64,000 bases of DNA from Prevotella sp. S7-1-8 (GTDB taxonomy: Bacteria > Bacteroidota > Bacteroidia > Bacteroidales > Bacteroidaceae): positions 1 through 64,000 of the forward strand of contig NZ_JRNC01000009.1 in the NCBI RefSeq assembly GCF_000758925.1. The letters are read 5' to 3'. The notes under the pieces were generated by a model. The model did no database searches, was not told the origin of the DNA, and saw only the letters and a program-made list of their open reading frames with translations. Positions 8,868 through 16,996 of this stretch are shown here, in pieces. Made by a program: the position numbers and the translations under genes. How positions within the stretch are numbered: position 1 is the stretch's first letter; every line of letters starts with the position of its first letter.

Positions 8868-9631
8868 AAAATAAACATACCGCGCCCATATTCATCGCCG
8901 GGCCATGCGTGATCGAGACGGCGAGCCTCTTGGACACGGTGGCCCAAACGCTCACGAACATAAACCGCCGACTGGGCACGGACATTATCTTCAAGGCCTC
9001 GTTCGACAAGGCCAACCGCACCTCCATACACTCGTTCAGGGGGCCCGGCATAGACAAGGGACTGCAAATGCTGGCCGACGTGAAAGGCAAATATGGGCTG
9101 AGCCTCATCACAGACATACACGAGGCATGGCAAGCGAAACCCGTCGGCGAGGTGTGCGACGTGATACAGATACCCGCTTTCTTGTGCCGCCAAACCGACT
9201 TGCTGGTGGCCGCGGCTCGCACGGGACGAGTGGTGAACATCAAAAAAGCGCAATTCCTGTCGGGCAAGGACATGGTCTACCCCACGCAGAAGGCGAAAGA
9301 GAGCGGCGCCAAGGAGGTGTGGCTCACCGAGAGAGGCAACTGTTTCGGCTATAACAACCTCGTGGTGGACTTCAGAAACATAGCCGACATGAAAGAAATT
9401 GTGCCCACCGTCATCATGGACTGCACTCACAGCGTACAGCGACCGGCGGCAGGAGAGGGCAAAACCACCGGAGACCGCAAGTTCGTGCCGGCCATGGCAA
9501 AGGCCGCGCGGGCCTTCGGAGCCACCGGATGGTTTTTTGAGGTGCACCCCACGCCCGACGCCGGACTGTCTGACGCGGCCAACATGCTGGAACTTGACAA
9601 ACTTGAAACCTTAATAGAGACGCTGTTATGA
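8864..9631 (+). CDS. kdsA: 3-deoxy-D-manno-octulosonate 8-phosphate synthase
   Basis: 255 residues. It condenses arabinose 5-phosphate with PEP to Kdo-8-phosphate for the lipopolysaccharide core. The start is the ATG at 8864, giving MKNKHTAPIFIAGPCVIE, in an ATGA overlap with the upstream stop. Family motifs: FKASFDKANRTS (44-54), IQIPAFLCRQTDL, KAQFLS, LTERGNCFGYNN and DCTHSVQRP. Cys15, His189, Glu226 and Asp237 match the metal ligands of metal-dependent KdsA (the Aquifex type), rather than the Asn-containing metal-free E. coli type; this is an inference from the motif. The next gene, kdsD, makes its substrate. Confidence 0.97.
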   Translation: MKNKHTAPIFIAGPCVIETASLLDTVAQTLTNINRRLGTDIIFKASFDKANRTSIHSFRGPGIDKGLQMLADVKGKYGLSLITDIHEAWQAKPVGEVCDVIQIPAFLCRQTDLLVAAARTGRVVNIKKAQFLSGKDMVYPTQKAKESGAKEVWLTERGNCFGYNNLVVDFRNIADMKEIVPTVIMDCTHSVQRPAAGEGKTTGDRKFVPAMAKAARAFGATGWFFEVHPTPDAGLSDAANMLELDKLETLIETLL

Positions 9632-10623
9632 AAACCGACACACCCGAGGAGCGCATCTCCCAATCGGCAGGATACGCCCGGCAATGCCTGATAGACGAGG
9701 CGAAAGCCATCAACGACCTCACCAAGCAGATAGACGAAAACTTCACGCGAGCCGTGGACATGATATACCATTGCCACGGCAAGGTCATCGTGACGGGCGT
9801 GGGAAAAAGCGGCAACATCGGCGCCAAGATAGCCGCCACGCTGGCCTCCACGGGCACGCCGGCCTTTTTTATCAATCCGCTCGACGCTTACCATGGAGAC
9901 CTTGGCGTGATGACACCAGACGACGTGGTGCTGGCCTTGAGCTACTCCGGGCAAACTGACGAGCTGTTGAGATTTGTGCCTATCTTGCTGCACATGAAAA
10001 TTCCCATTATCGGCATAAGCCGAAATCCCAACTCGCTGCTGGCCAAATACTCCACCGTGCACCTAAGAGTTTGGGTGGACCACGAGGCATGCCCGCTCAA
10101 CTTGGCGCCCACCACGAGCACCACCGCCACACTGGCCATGGGCGACGCGCTGGCCGTGGCGCTGATGAGGGTGCGCGACTTCAAGCCACGCGACTTCGCG
10201 CAGTTCCACCCCGGCGGCGAGCTGGGCAAAAGATTGCTCACCACCGCGGAAGACGTGATGCTGACAGAAGACATGCCCATCGTGCCCGAGGACACGCACT
10301 TGGGCGACGCCATCATCCAAGTGTCTAAAGGCAAACTGGGACTTGGCGTTACCATTGACAACCAAAAACGGGTCACCGGCATCATCACCGATGGAGACAT
10401 ACGCCGGGCCATGGAGCGGTGGCAAGCCGAATTTTTCAACCACACCGTGGCAGACAGCATGACAAGACACCCCAAAACAGTGAAGCCAAACACCAAGATA
10501 GCGGAGATACAGCACATCATGCACCAATACAAGATACACTCCGTATTGGTATGCAACGACGACATGCAACTGCTGGGCATCGTGGACAGCTATGCCACAA
10601 CATTGTTAAACCAAACAGAATGA
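9628..10623 (+). CDS. kdsD: Arabinose-5-phosphate isomerase (KpsF/GutQ family)
   Basis: 331 residues, the family length. It converts ribulose 5-phosphate to arabinose 5-phosphate, the KdsA substrate. An SIS domain (about 30-180) carries VTGVGKSGNIGAKIAATLAS and LSYSGQTDEL. The linker HPGGELGKRLL leads to two CBS domains (about 205-331), the second ending in HSVLVCNDDMQLLGIV. It overlaps kdsA and the next gene by ATGA on both sides, so expression is coupled. Placing kdsA and kdsD together supports assignment to the lipopolysaccharide pathway rather than to capsule or glucitol paralogues. Confidence 0.96.
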   Translation: MKTDTPEERISQSAGYARQCLIDEAKAINDLTKQIDENFTRAVDMIYHCHGKVIVTGVGKSGNIGAKIAATLASTGTPAFFINPLDAYHGDLGVMTPDDVVLALSYSGQTDELLRFVPILLHMKIPIIGISRNPNSLLAKYSTVHLRVWVDHEACPLNLAPTTSTTATLAMGDALAVALMRVRDFKPRDFAQFHPGGELGKRLLTTAEDVMLTEDMPIVPEDTHLGDAIIQVSKGKLGLGVTIDNQKRVTGIITDGDIRRAMERWQAEFFNHTVADSMTRHPKTVKPNTKIAEIQHIMHQYKIHSVLVCNDDMQLLGIVDSYATTLLNQTE

Positions 10624-11888
10624 GACCATTCTATTACATATTGGCAGCGTTTTTAACCCTTTCCAACCCTCGGACAGCGGCCCAGTCCAGCGACTCGCTC
10701 ATGGTGGGATACCTTCGGGAGCGAGGCGTGACATTCTCGCGAGACAACAGCGTGACGTTACTCAAAAACGGGCAAGAGAAGTTTGACGACCTGTTCAAGG
10801 CCATCAAGCAGGCCAAATCGAGCGTGCACCTTGAATATTTCAACTTCAGGAACGACTCCATCGCGTCCCAACTGTTCAACCTGCTGGCCGCCAAGGCTAT
10901 CCAAGGCGTGGAGGTTCGCGCGCTGTTCGACTCTTTTGGCAACGCCAGCAACAACAGTCCACTGAAACGGCGACACCTCAAAGCCATACGCGACAGGGGA
11001 ATAGAGATATACGAGTTCGACCCTATAAGATTTCCGTGGATTAACCACGTGTTCGCGAGAGACCATCGCAAGATCGTAATCATAGACGGAAAGGTGGCCT
11101 ACACGGGCGGCATGAACGTGGCCGACTACTACATCAAGGGCACTCCCCGAGTAGGCGAGTGGCACGACATGCACTGCAGAATACAGGGCACGGAAGTGAA
11201 CACGCTGCAAGGTATCTTTCTCAACACATGGAACAAAATAGCCAAACAAAACGTGCACGGAGCCAAATACTTCAGGGGATTGGGAGACGACGGCTATTTC
11301 AAGGGGCTGAAAGAAGACACCTGCGACACCTCAAGACACAAAATGGTGGGCATCATCAACAGAGAGCCACACACGTCAAACAAGATCATACGAGAGTTTT
11401 ACACCAACGCCATCAGGTTCGCGCGCGACAGCATACGCATCATAAACCCATACTTCACGCTAAACCGAGCGCTCAAGCGCGAGCTGAGGCGCGCCGCCAA
11501 ACGTGGCGTCAAGGTGGAGATCATGCTCTCCGCGCGCAGCGACGTGCCGCTCACGCCAGATTGCGGATATTACAACGCTCACAAACTAATGAAGAAAGGT
11601 TGCGACATTTGGATGTTCAAACCCGGTTTCCACCACACCAAGATCATCATGGTAGACGGCAAATTTTGCACCGTCGGGTCGGCAAACCTCAACGCTCGCA
11701 GCCTATCGTGGGACTACGAGGAGAACGCCGTGATCGTGGACCAATGCACCACGGGCGAACTCGACAAGCTCTTCGACCGCGAGAAACTAAGAGCCTTCAA
11801 GCTCACGGAGGAAAATTGGGACAAATGGCGCACGCCCTTGCAAAAGCTCACGGGATGGTTCGCGCATCTCCTCGCGCCATTCTTGTAA
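10620..11888 (+). CDS. Phospholipase D/cardiolipin synthase family protein with signal peptide
   Basis: 422 residues starting at ATG 10620, which overlaps the kdsD stop (ATGA). Two HKD motifs of the PLD superfamily are intact: HRKIVIIDGKVAYTGGMN and HTKIIMVDGKFCTVGSANLN. The layout matches cardiolipin synthase (ClsA), but the two N-terminal membrane helices are replaced by an apparent cleavable signal peptide (MRPFYYILAAFLTLSNPRTA), so it probably acts in the periplasm or outside. It may make or remodel phospholipid, or act on another phosphodiester. It is the last gene of the mscS-kdsA-kdsD operon. No terminator was recognised right after it. Confidence 0.88.
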   Translation: MRPFYYILAAFLTLSNPRTAAQSSDSLMVGYLRERGVTFSRDNSVTLLKNGQEKFDDLFKAIKQAKSSVHLEYFNFRNDSIASQLFNLLAAKAIQGVEVRALFDSFGNASNNSPLKRRHLKAIRDRGIEIYEFDPIRFPWINHVFARDHRKIVIIDGKVAYTGGMNVADYYIKGTPRVGEWHDMHCRIQGTEVNTLQGIFLNTWNKIAKQNVHGAKYFRGLGDDGYFKGLKEDTCDTSRHKMVGIINREPHTSNKIIREFYTNAIRFARDSIRIINPYFTLNRALKRELRRAAKRGVKVEIMLSARSDVPLTPDCGYYNAHKLMKKGCDIWMFKPGFHHTKIIMVDGKFCTVGSANLNARSLSWDYEENAVIVDQCTTGELDKLFDREKLRAFKLTEENWDKWRTPLQKLTGWFAHLLAPFL

Positions 11889-11994
11889 AACGAAAAAAAA
11901 TGATCAGCCGCGAGGTTAATATCCAGACAACTTGAAACGAAGCATGGCCATTCGATCCATCAAAAAGCGAACAATGTAAAAAAAACACGAAAAC

Positions 11995-12031
11995 GCCCGC
12001 CATCCAAACACCATTCCAATGGATTGCGGGC
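11995..12031 (-). terminator. Terminator of the luxR/hemerythrin-luxR pair
   Basis: GCCCGCCATCC (11995-12005) pairs with GGATTGCGGGC (12021-12031), one mismatch, 15-nt loop. On the minus strand it is followed by GTTTTCGTGTTTTTTTT. It lies 24 bp beyond the luxR stop, in the convergent gap. Confidence 0.7.
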
Positions 12032-12055
12032 CACTGTCACATTGACGTCAAAGGA

Positions 12056-12649
12056 TCATATCTTGTTAATATCCACATAGCCGTGCATCACGGCGTAAAT
12101 GGTCAGGGCCGACACGCTCTTGGCGCCGAGCTTCTCCATGATATTTTTACGATGGCTGATCACCGTGGTCAGGCCGATATTAAGACGATCGGCTATCTCC
12201 TTGTTGATATTTCCCTCCACTATCAACACTAACACTTCCTTCTCACGAGCGGTAAGCGAGCGGCCGCGAGCGGCCTTGACACTGGACGGGAAATTCTTGC
12301 CGTGGGCATGGGCACGCTGTTCCAGCTGGAGCAACGAGCGTACCAATTGCTCCTCGGAGACGTTGACATTGAGACTGTTGAAACCCACGGGGTGCGTGGA
12401 GGCGTCGTGCCCCATGGTCAGCACGATGGTCTTGTGCCTGCGTTCAAGAAAAAATTGCCGGTTCAAGATGACCACGCTTTGCGCCACAAAATAATGAAAG
12501 TAACTGTCAGGGGCGTTGGATCGCATCTCGTCAAGTGTGGCAAAAGCGCGCACCTCCACGACAGGGATGACTTGTTGGAGTATTTGTTTGAGTCCCAACA
12601 CCGAGAGCACATTGGGATCAATTATTGCCATTCGTGGACGTCCTGTCAT
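12056..12649 (-). CDS. LuxR-type transcription regulator, CdhR-like
   Basis: 197 residues. The C-terminal 65 residues are a GerE/LuxR helix-turn-helix (SLTAREKEVLVLIVEGNINK, then ADRLNIGLTTVISHRKNIME). The N-terminal half resembles a degenerate receiver: it starts RMAIIDPNVLSVLGLKQIL but lacks a clear phospho-acceptor Asp and the usual Lys, so it is probably not phosphorylated. Size and layout recall CdhR, the orphan LuxR regulator of haemin uptake and community development in Porphyromonas gingivalis; I could not test orthology. It overlaps the upstream hemerythrin-LuxR gene by 4 bp and has a near-paralogous HTH tail (LTIYAVMHGYVDI against LTIYAIVNNLVDI). The two may bind related sites or form heteromers. 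Confidence 0.88.
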   Translation of the reverse strand: MTGRPRMAIIDPNVLSVLGLKQILQQVIPVVEVRAFATLDEMRSNAPDSYFHYFVAQSVVILNRQFFLERRHKTIVLTMGHDASTHPVGFNSLNVNVSEEQLVRSLLQLEQRAHAHGKNFPSSVKAARGRSLTAREKEVLVLIVEGNINKEIADRLNIGLTTVISHRKNIMEKLGAKSVSALTIYAVMHGYVDINKI

Positions 12650-13602
12650 AGTTTAACGCTGCTTATATCCACCAAGTTGTTCACGATGGCGTAGATGGTT
12701 AGGCCCGCCGGCGAGTGTATCTGCAATTTGCGGGCAATATTGCGACGGTGAGTGATGACGGTATTGATGGATATGCAGAGATGATCGGCTATCTCCTTGT
12801 TGGTCATTCCCTGCACAAGAGCCACGATAACATCTTTCTCCCGGTCAGAAAGTGTCTCCTGCGCGTTCGCGTTGCTCTTGATCATATTGCTTATCTTGAC
12901 GCTCACATCATTCTGCTTCGATTTTTTTTCCATCCGCTTGATGACGGGTATAAAAATTTCATCCTCCACGTTGGCGTGCTCTTTGAGCCACTGCTCGCAA
13001 TTGTATATCTCATAAAGGGCCGCGGTGAGCTGGTTGTTGCGCAGGCCGTCAGATGGCAAGTACTTGATGATGATGTTTTTAAGCTCGCTCAACTTTTGGT
13101 CTATCTGTGTGTGATGCTTGGAAAAAGTCTCCATGTCATAGGTGGACGAGGCGCTCCCGCGCTCCAAATCCTCCACATACGGGAAAAGCGTTTTTTCCTC
13201 ATACTGCATGTGGTTGCGTATGCTGTGCGAATACTCGTCAAAGAGTTTCAAGATGAGCCGGGCCAAATTGTCGTTCTCGTCAAGCGCTTCGCACAGTGCC
13301 CTGCGAATGTAAGGCAACTCAAAATCGAGATAATAAGCGTGGCTGGCCTTGAGGTAATGTATAAGCGTGGGGATGGACAGGCGGTCTACATCATCATAAT
13401 CACGATACCCATTGATAGTGAAATTGATGACGGCAAGAAAGGTGTAAGTGTCAACATGCTGGTCCTCGCACACCTCTTTGACCGTTTTGTCGCCAAATCC
13501 CAGGTTGATACCAAACGACCCAAGACTTTGCAACGTGTTATAATTGTCCCTGATGATGGATATCAACCTGTCATCAGGCTCATACATTTTCTGGTTCTTC
13601 AT
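12646..13602 (-). CDS. RIC/hemerythrin-like sensor fused to LuxR HTH
   Basis: 318 residues in three parts. Residues 7-62 resemble the N-terminal DUF542 domain of RIC/ScdA/YtfE iron-cluster repair proteins, but where those have a Cys-Cys pair this has GINLGFGDKT. Residues 80-225 are a hemerythrin-like four-helix bundle with plausible di-iron ligands His82 or His88, His126, His131, Glu135/136, His163/164, His209 and Glu213/215. Residues 248-318 are a LuxR HTH (LSDREKDVIVALVQGMTNKE, TVITHRRNIARKL). Family knowledge says such di-iron sites react with O2, NO or peroxide. I infer a redox or NO-responsive DNA-binding regulator. It is divergent from the porin-imelysin-cytochrome genes, its likely targets. 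Confidence 0.88.
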   Translation of the reverse strand: MKNQKMYEPDDRLISIIRDNYNTLQSLGSFGINLGFGDKTVKEVCEDQHVDTYTFLAVINFTINGYRDYDDVDRLSIPTLIHYLKASHAYYLDFELPYIRRALCEALDENDNLARLILKLFDEYSHSIRNHMQYEEKTLFPYVEDLERGSASSTYDMETFSKHHTQIDQKLSELKNIIIKYLPSDGLRNNQLTAALYEIYNCEQWLKEHANVEDEIFIPVIKRMEKKSKQNDVSVKISNMIKSNANAQETLSDREKDVIVALVQGMTNKEIADHLCISINTVITHRRNIARKLQIHSPAGLTIYAIVNNLVDISSVKL

Positions 13603-14034
13603 CCCCCGCTTACTTTCACTTCATTAAATATATGTTGCAAAATAAACAAAAAAAAACGAGACTGACAAACAATTAGGTACTCATTTTGTCACAAATAACA
13701 AAGAATACTCACAAATAAGGATGTCACACGTTTACCAACTTGTAGGTATTGTCGGTTGTCTGGATAGGCAGTGCCTTTAAAGGCGTAAAATTGCCACATG
13801 GCGTCATTCGGGCTGACGCATCGGCGCGCACAATGGTTACGAGCCTATGGGACAAGGCCCTTCTCGCGATTTTTCAATGTGCCCAAAAAGCGTATCATGG
13901 CAGAAAACAAACAATGAGCCGCCCCTCCTCGTCCGTATTTTATATAGTTTTGGTAAGGCCGCGCGCTACGAGAAATACCTGCCAGCGGTTTTGCCGCCTC
14001 ACCATTATCAGGTATCACGCAGACCCTAAAACTC

Positions 14035-14049
14035 ATACCTTTTAGGTAT
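14035..14049. promoter_or_regulatory. Dyad operator candidate ATACCT-TTT-AGGTAT
   Basis: A perfect 6-bp inverted repeat with a 3-bp spacer that touches the -33 TTG of the downstream promoter. TACC...GGTA dyads are bound by NarL/LuxR-type domains in other bacteria, and two LuxR-type genes are adjacent. Binding is inferred. Confidence 0.4.
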
Positions 14050-14079
14050 TGCGTGAAAAAAGTTTAAAACTTAGCTTTG
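14049..14079 (+). promoter_or_regulatory. Promoter TTG-N20-TAGCTTTG of the porin-imelysin operon
   Basis: TTG (14049-14051), 20-bp spacer, TAGCTTTG (14072-14079): a near-ideal Bacteroidota sigma-AB promoter. It predicts a leader of about 125 nt before the ATG at 14,209. Confidence 0.8.
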
Positions 14080-14105
14080 CACCCCGGATAACATTCAATA
14101 ATATC

Positions 14106-14193
14106 AATGGCAGCAATATGCAAAGCTAATAACAGCAATTTATAAAATCCATAACAGCAATTTGCAAAATTAATAACAGCGATCAGCACGAAC
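14106..14193 (+). repeat. Four tandem 22-bp repeats in the operon leader
   Basis: Copies start at 14106, 14128, 14150 and 14172, exactly 22 bp apart (about two helical turns). The core is ATAACAGCAATTTGCAAAAT; copies 1 and 4 are more diverged (GGCAGCAATATGCAAAG and AACAGCGATCAGC). They lie between the predicted transcription start and the start codon, so they could be regulator sites or an RNA element. Confidence 0.75.
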
Positions 14194-14208
14194 ATCAGCG
14201 ACAGCAGT

Positions 14209-15540
14209 ATGAAGATAAAAATGAAAAAAACAGCGGCCCTTACGATCACGCTATGCGGAATGGTCACCATGGGCACGGCAGCCACTCCGCCCACGGCTCA
14301 AGACACGGCTTATCACAAATACCGTATAGGCGGATATGGAGAGATTTTGACACGCTTTAAGGATTACGGACTGAACCGTTTCACGGGCGCGAGCAATGGC
14401 AACGCACGGTTGAGGCACAACGAAATATCCATACCGCGCTTTGTTCTGTCGGGCGATTACAAACTGTCTGACAAGTGGATTCTTGGCACGGAGATAGAGT
14501 TCGAGTCGGGTGGCGTGGGCATGGCCTATGAGATAGAGTCGGGCTCGGGCGCTGAAAACGGCGAATATGAAAACGAAATAGAGAAAGGAGGCGAGGTGGC
14601 TTTAGAGCAATTTCACCTTACCCGACTGATCCATCCGGCCTTTAACGTGCGCGCGGGTCACCTCATCATACCGTTGGGGCTTACCAACGCCCATCATGAG
14701 CCACTGTATTTCTTCACGCCCGCACGCCCCGAAGGAGAGTGTACGATATTGCCTTCGACATGGCACGAGACGGGATTGGAGATCTTTGGTGGCTTCGGCA
14801 GGGGGGCTGCCTCTTTTAACTACCAATTATTGATGACGGCCGGCCTCAATCCTGACGGTTACGGCAAGTACAATTGGGTGAGGAAAGGCAAGCAGGGGGC
14901 TTTCGAGTTTGACAACTTCACCGCTCCTGCCTACACGGCTCGGCTTGACTGGAACGGCGTGCCAGGACTGCGCGTGGGGTTCAGCGCCTTTTTCAATCCC
15001 AACAGTGGCAAGAACACAGAGAAGTTCTTGAACTATAATAACATGAACGCTATCAACGTGTTCATCTACTCGTTTGACGCCCAATACATCAACAAGTATG
15101 TCACGGCACGTGCCAACGTGATACACGGCCATGTGTCCCAGACGGGCGAAATAAATGGCACCACGGTATCGGCAGGCTCTCCCTATGGCACGCGCAAGCG
15201 TGGCATGGGCTCGCACGCGCTCACGTACAGCGCCGAGGTGGGCGTGAACATAGCGTCATTCTTTCCCTGCAGCAAATTGCCCAACATCTATCCATACGCG
15301 CATTACGACTATTACAACCCACAGGAGGGCACCGTTATGGGCACCGTGGCCGACCCGCGCACGCAAGTTAGCATGTGGGCATGTGGACTTAACTGGAAGC
15401 CGCTACCTTGCTTAGCGGTGAAAGCCGACTACGCCACACGTCAAATAGGCACGCACGCCGTGTTTGGCAAGGGTAAATACAACTCGGAAAACGAGTTTCG
15501 CATAGGCGTGGCATACGCCCTTTATTTCGCCAAGAAATAA
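14209..15540 (+). CDS. Outer-membrane beta-barrel porin-like protein
   Basis: 443 residues. The N-terminus is a signal peptide (MKIKMKKTAALTITLCGMVT); translation could also start at Met5 (ATG 14221). The rest has alternating aromatic and polar strands and ends in a C-terminal barrel-type strand (EFRIGVAYALYF). It begins YRIGGYGEILTRF and contains a His-rich loop (LTNAHHEPLYFF) and an acidic insert (GAENGEYENEIEK) that might bind metal; that is speculation. First gene after the 14,049-14,079 promoter, followed by imelysin, di-heme enzyme, a second porin and a cytochrome lipoprotein. The substrate is unknown; iron or small-ion passage fits the context. Confidence 0.85.
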   Translation: MKIKMKKTAALTITLCGMVTMGTAATPPTAQDTAYHKYRIGGYGEILTRFKDYGLNRFTGASNGNARLRHNEISIPRFVLSGDYKLSDKWILGTEIEFESGGVGMAYEIESGSGAENGEYENEIEKGGEVALEQFHLTRLIHPAFNVRAGHLIIPLGLTNAHHEPLYFFTPARPEGECTILPSTWHETGLEIFGGFGRGAASFNYQLLMTAGLNPDGYGKYNWVRKGKQGAFEFDNFTAPAYTARLDWNGVPGLRVGFSAFFNPNSGKNTEKFLNYNNMNAINVFIYSFDAQYINKYVTARANVIHGHVSQTGEINGTTVSAGSPYGTRKRGMGSHALTYSAEVGVNIASFFPCSKLPNIYPYAHYDYYNPQEGTVMGTVADPRTQVSMWACGLNWKPLPCLAVKADYATRQIGTHAVFGKGKYNSENEFRIGVAYALYFAKK

Positions 15541-15621
15541 AAATTTAAAACTCACCTCATAAAATAACGCAGCGAAAGAAGCATCGAAAAAATTATATTA
15601 TTAACGTAAACGAAATGAGAA

Positions 15622-16896
15622 ATGAAAAAAAATGCATTAATTCTTGGCACTCTCGCTATAGGCTTGGCATTCAGTAGTTGTAACACTGACACGCCAGAAA
15701 ATGGCGCTTTTACCAAAGAGCAAGAAAAGAAAATCATTGAGGAAATCAATGCCGAGGACGTCATCGAGTACAACGGGCAAAACCAAAAGGCTTGGGGCAA
15801 CTACATGGCGACAGTCGGCAAGCTGCTGGTGGACGACGCCAACGCACTCTACGACGACTGGACCAAAAGCTACAATGGCGGCAAACCATACGCCGAGATA
15901 TTCAAGGAGCACAAGAGCGAGGCCCTGAAGCTAAACTCCGCGTATGACTGTTTGGCATTGTTGGTAACCTATATGGACCACATCGCCGACGAGGTGGGCT
16001 CCGAGAAGATAGGCTCTCCATACCGCAAATACACCGAGAAATGGCCCACCAAAGCAAACATGAAAGCGGGTCTTTATGCCGTTGAGTCATGGTATAGCTG
16101 GCACTCGCGGTTAGACTACACGAACAACATCCTATCCATTCGCAACGGTTACTATGGGGTTTACGACAAGAGTTTCAACAAGTTGAGCAAAGCTCACGCA
16201 AATTCACTCTATGCCTATGTGGAAAAGAAAGATCCCGCGCTCAACAAAAAAGTGGCCCAAGCCATCGACAAAGCCATAAAAGCTATCGACAACATTCCGC
16301 AACCATTCCGCAACCACATCAACAGCAGCGAGACAAAAGCCGCCGCTGACGCCGCCGCTGACCTGAACGAAGTGCTTGCCAAAGACATGCAATCGTTCCT
16401 TGACAAAAACAAGAACGACCACAAAGCGCTCGATCCCATCGTCTCCCACGTGGTGGACGAGGTGATAGTGCCCACCTATGCGGACCTGAAAAAATACAAC
16501 AAGGAGCTGTATCGCAAAATTTTGGCGTTCCAAGCCAAGCCCTCGAACGAAGGCTTCGAGGCTTGTTGCGAGGCTTGGATAAAAGCGCGCCAGCCATGGG
16601 AGTCGTCCGAGGCTTACCTCTTTGGCCCGGTATCCGACAAAGGCCTTGACCCCAACATGGACACTTGGCCACTGGATATCGATGGCATCGAAAACATTTT
16701 GAAATCCGAAGACTGGAACAAGCTGAACTGGAACGGCGATTTTGTCGAGGAAGAGGAAGGCGACAACGGCAACAGCCAACTGTCTCCGGAAGAAAAGAAG
16801 AGGGCGGAAAGTATCAGCAGCGCACAGTCGCTACGTGGTTATCACACGATTGAATTTTTAATTTTCAAGAACGGAAAGCCTCGCAAAATAAAATAA
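15622..16896 (+). CDS. Imelysin family lipoprotein (IrpA-like)
   Basis: 424 residues with a lipoprotein signal (LGTLAIGLAFSSC, Cys at 20). The helical body matches the imelysin/IrpA fold. It has the GxHxxE motif as GYHTIE (406-411) near the C-terminus and the typical WIKARQPWESSEAYLFGPV segment near 325. Known: the family is iron-regulated, found in periplasm or on outer membranes, and proposed to take part in iron uptake; it has no proven protease activity. The window's order (porin-imelysin-di-heme enzyme-porin) resembles other Bacteroidota loci. It is 81 bp downstream of the porin and co-oriented, so probably co-transcribed. Confidence 0.92.
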   Translation: MKKNALILGTLAIGLAFSSCNTDTPENGAFTKEQEKKIIEEINAEDVIEYNGQNQKAWGNYMATVGKLLVDDANALYDDWTKSYNGGKPYAEIFKEHKSEALKLNSAYDCLALLVTYMDHIADEVGSEKIGSPYRKYTEKWPTKANMKAGLYAVESWYSWHSRLDYTNNILSIRNGYYGVYDKSFNKLSKAHANSLYAYVEKKDPALNKKVAQAIDKAIKAIDNIPQPFRNHINSSETKAAADAAADLNEVLAKDMQSFLDKNKNDHKALDPIVSHVVDEVIVPTYADLKKYNKELYRKILAFQAKPSNEGFEACCEAWIKARQPWESSEAYLFGPVSDKGLDPNMDTWPLDIDGIENILKSEDWNKLNWNGDFVEEEEGDNGNSQLSPEEKKRAESISSAQSLRGYHTIEFLIFKNGKPRKIK

Positions 16897-16996
16897 TCTT
16901 TTTAGAAATACTTTTTTATCATGGACGGAGTTGTCAAGCAACACGCTTGGCACTCCGTATTTACGTAAAAAAAAACGTGAAAAAAAAGATGGCAAT

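Larger units (their letters stand above)
13603..14208. other. 606-bp divergent regulatory region
   Basis: Gene-free spacer between the two regulators (minus) and the porin-cytochrome genes (plus). It contains TAGGTA motifs near 13,673, 13,743 and 14,043, a palindrome GCCTTTAAAGGC near 13,773, a dyad at 14,035-14,049, a good plus-strand promoter at 14,049-14,079 and four 22-bp repeats at 14,106-14,193. No exact TAnnTTTG box was found for the minus-strand gene. Open frames around 13,749-14,045 look non-coding. Confidence 0.7.

Noticed and set aside
13749-14045. 98-codon ORF in the divergent regulatory region
   Set aside because: Overlapped by other short frames on both strands, odd composition, and it runs into the dyad and promoter region.
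14106-14193. Considered a CRISPR array
   Set aside because: Repeat unit is 22 bp with no distinct spacers between copies and no cas genes nearby; it is a simple tandem repeat.
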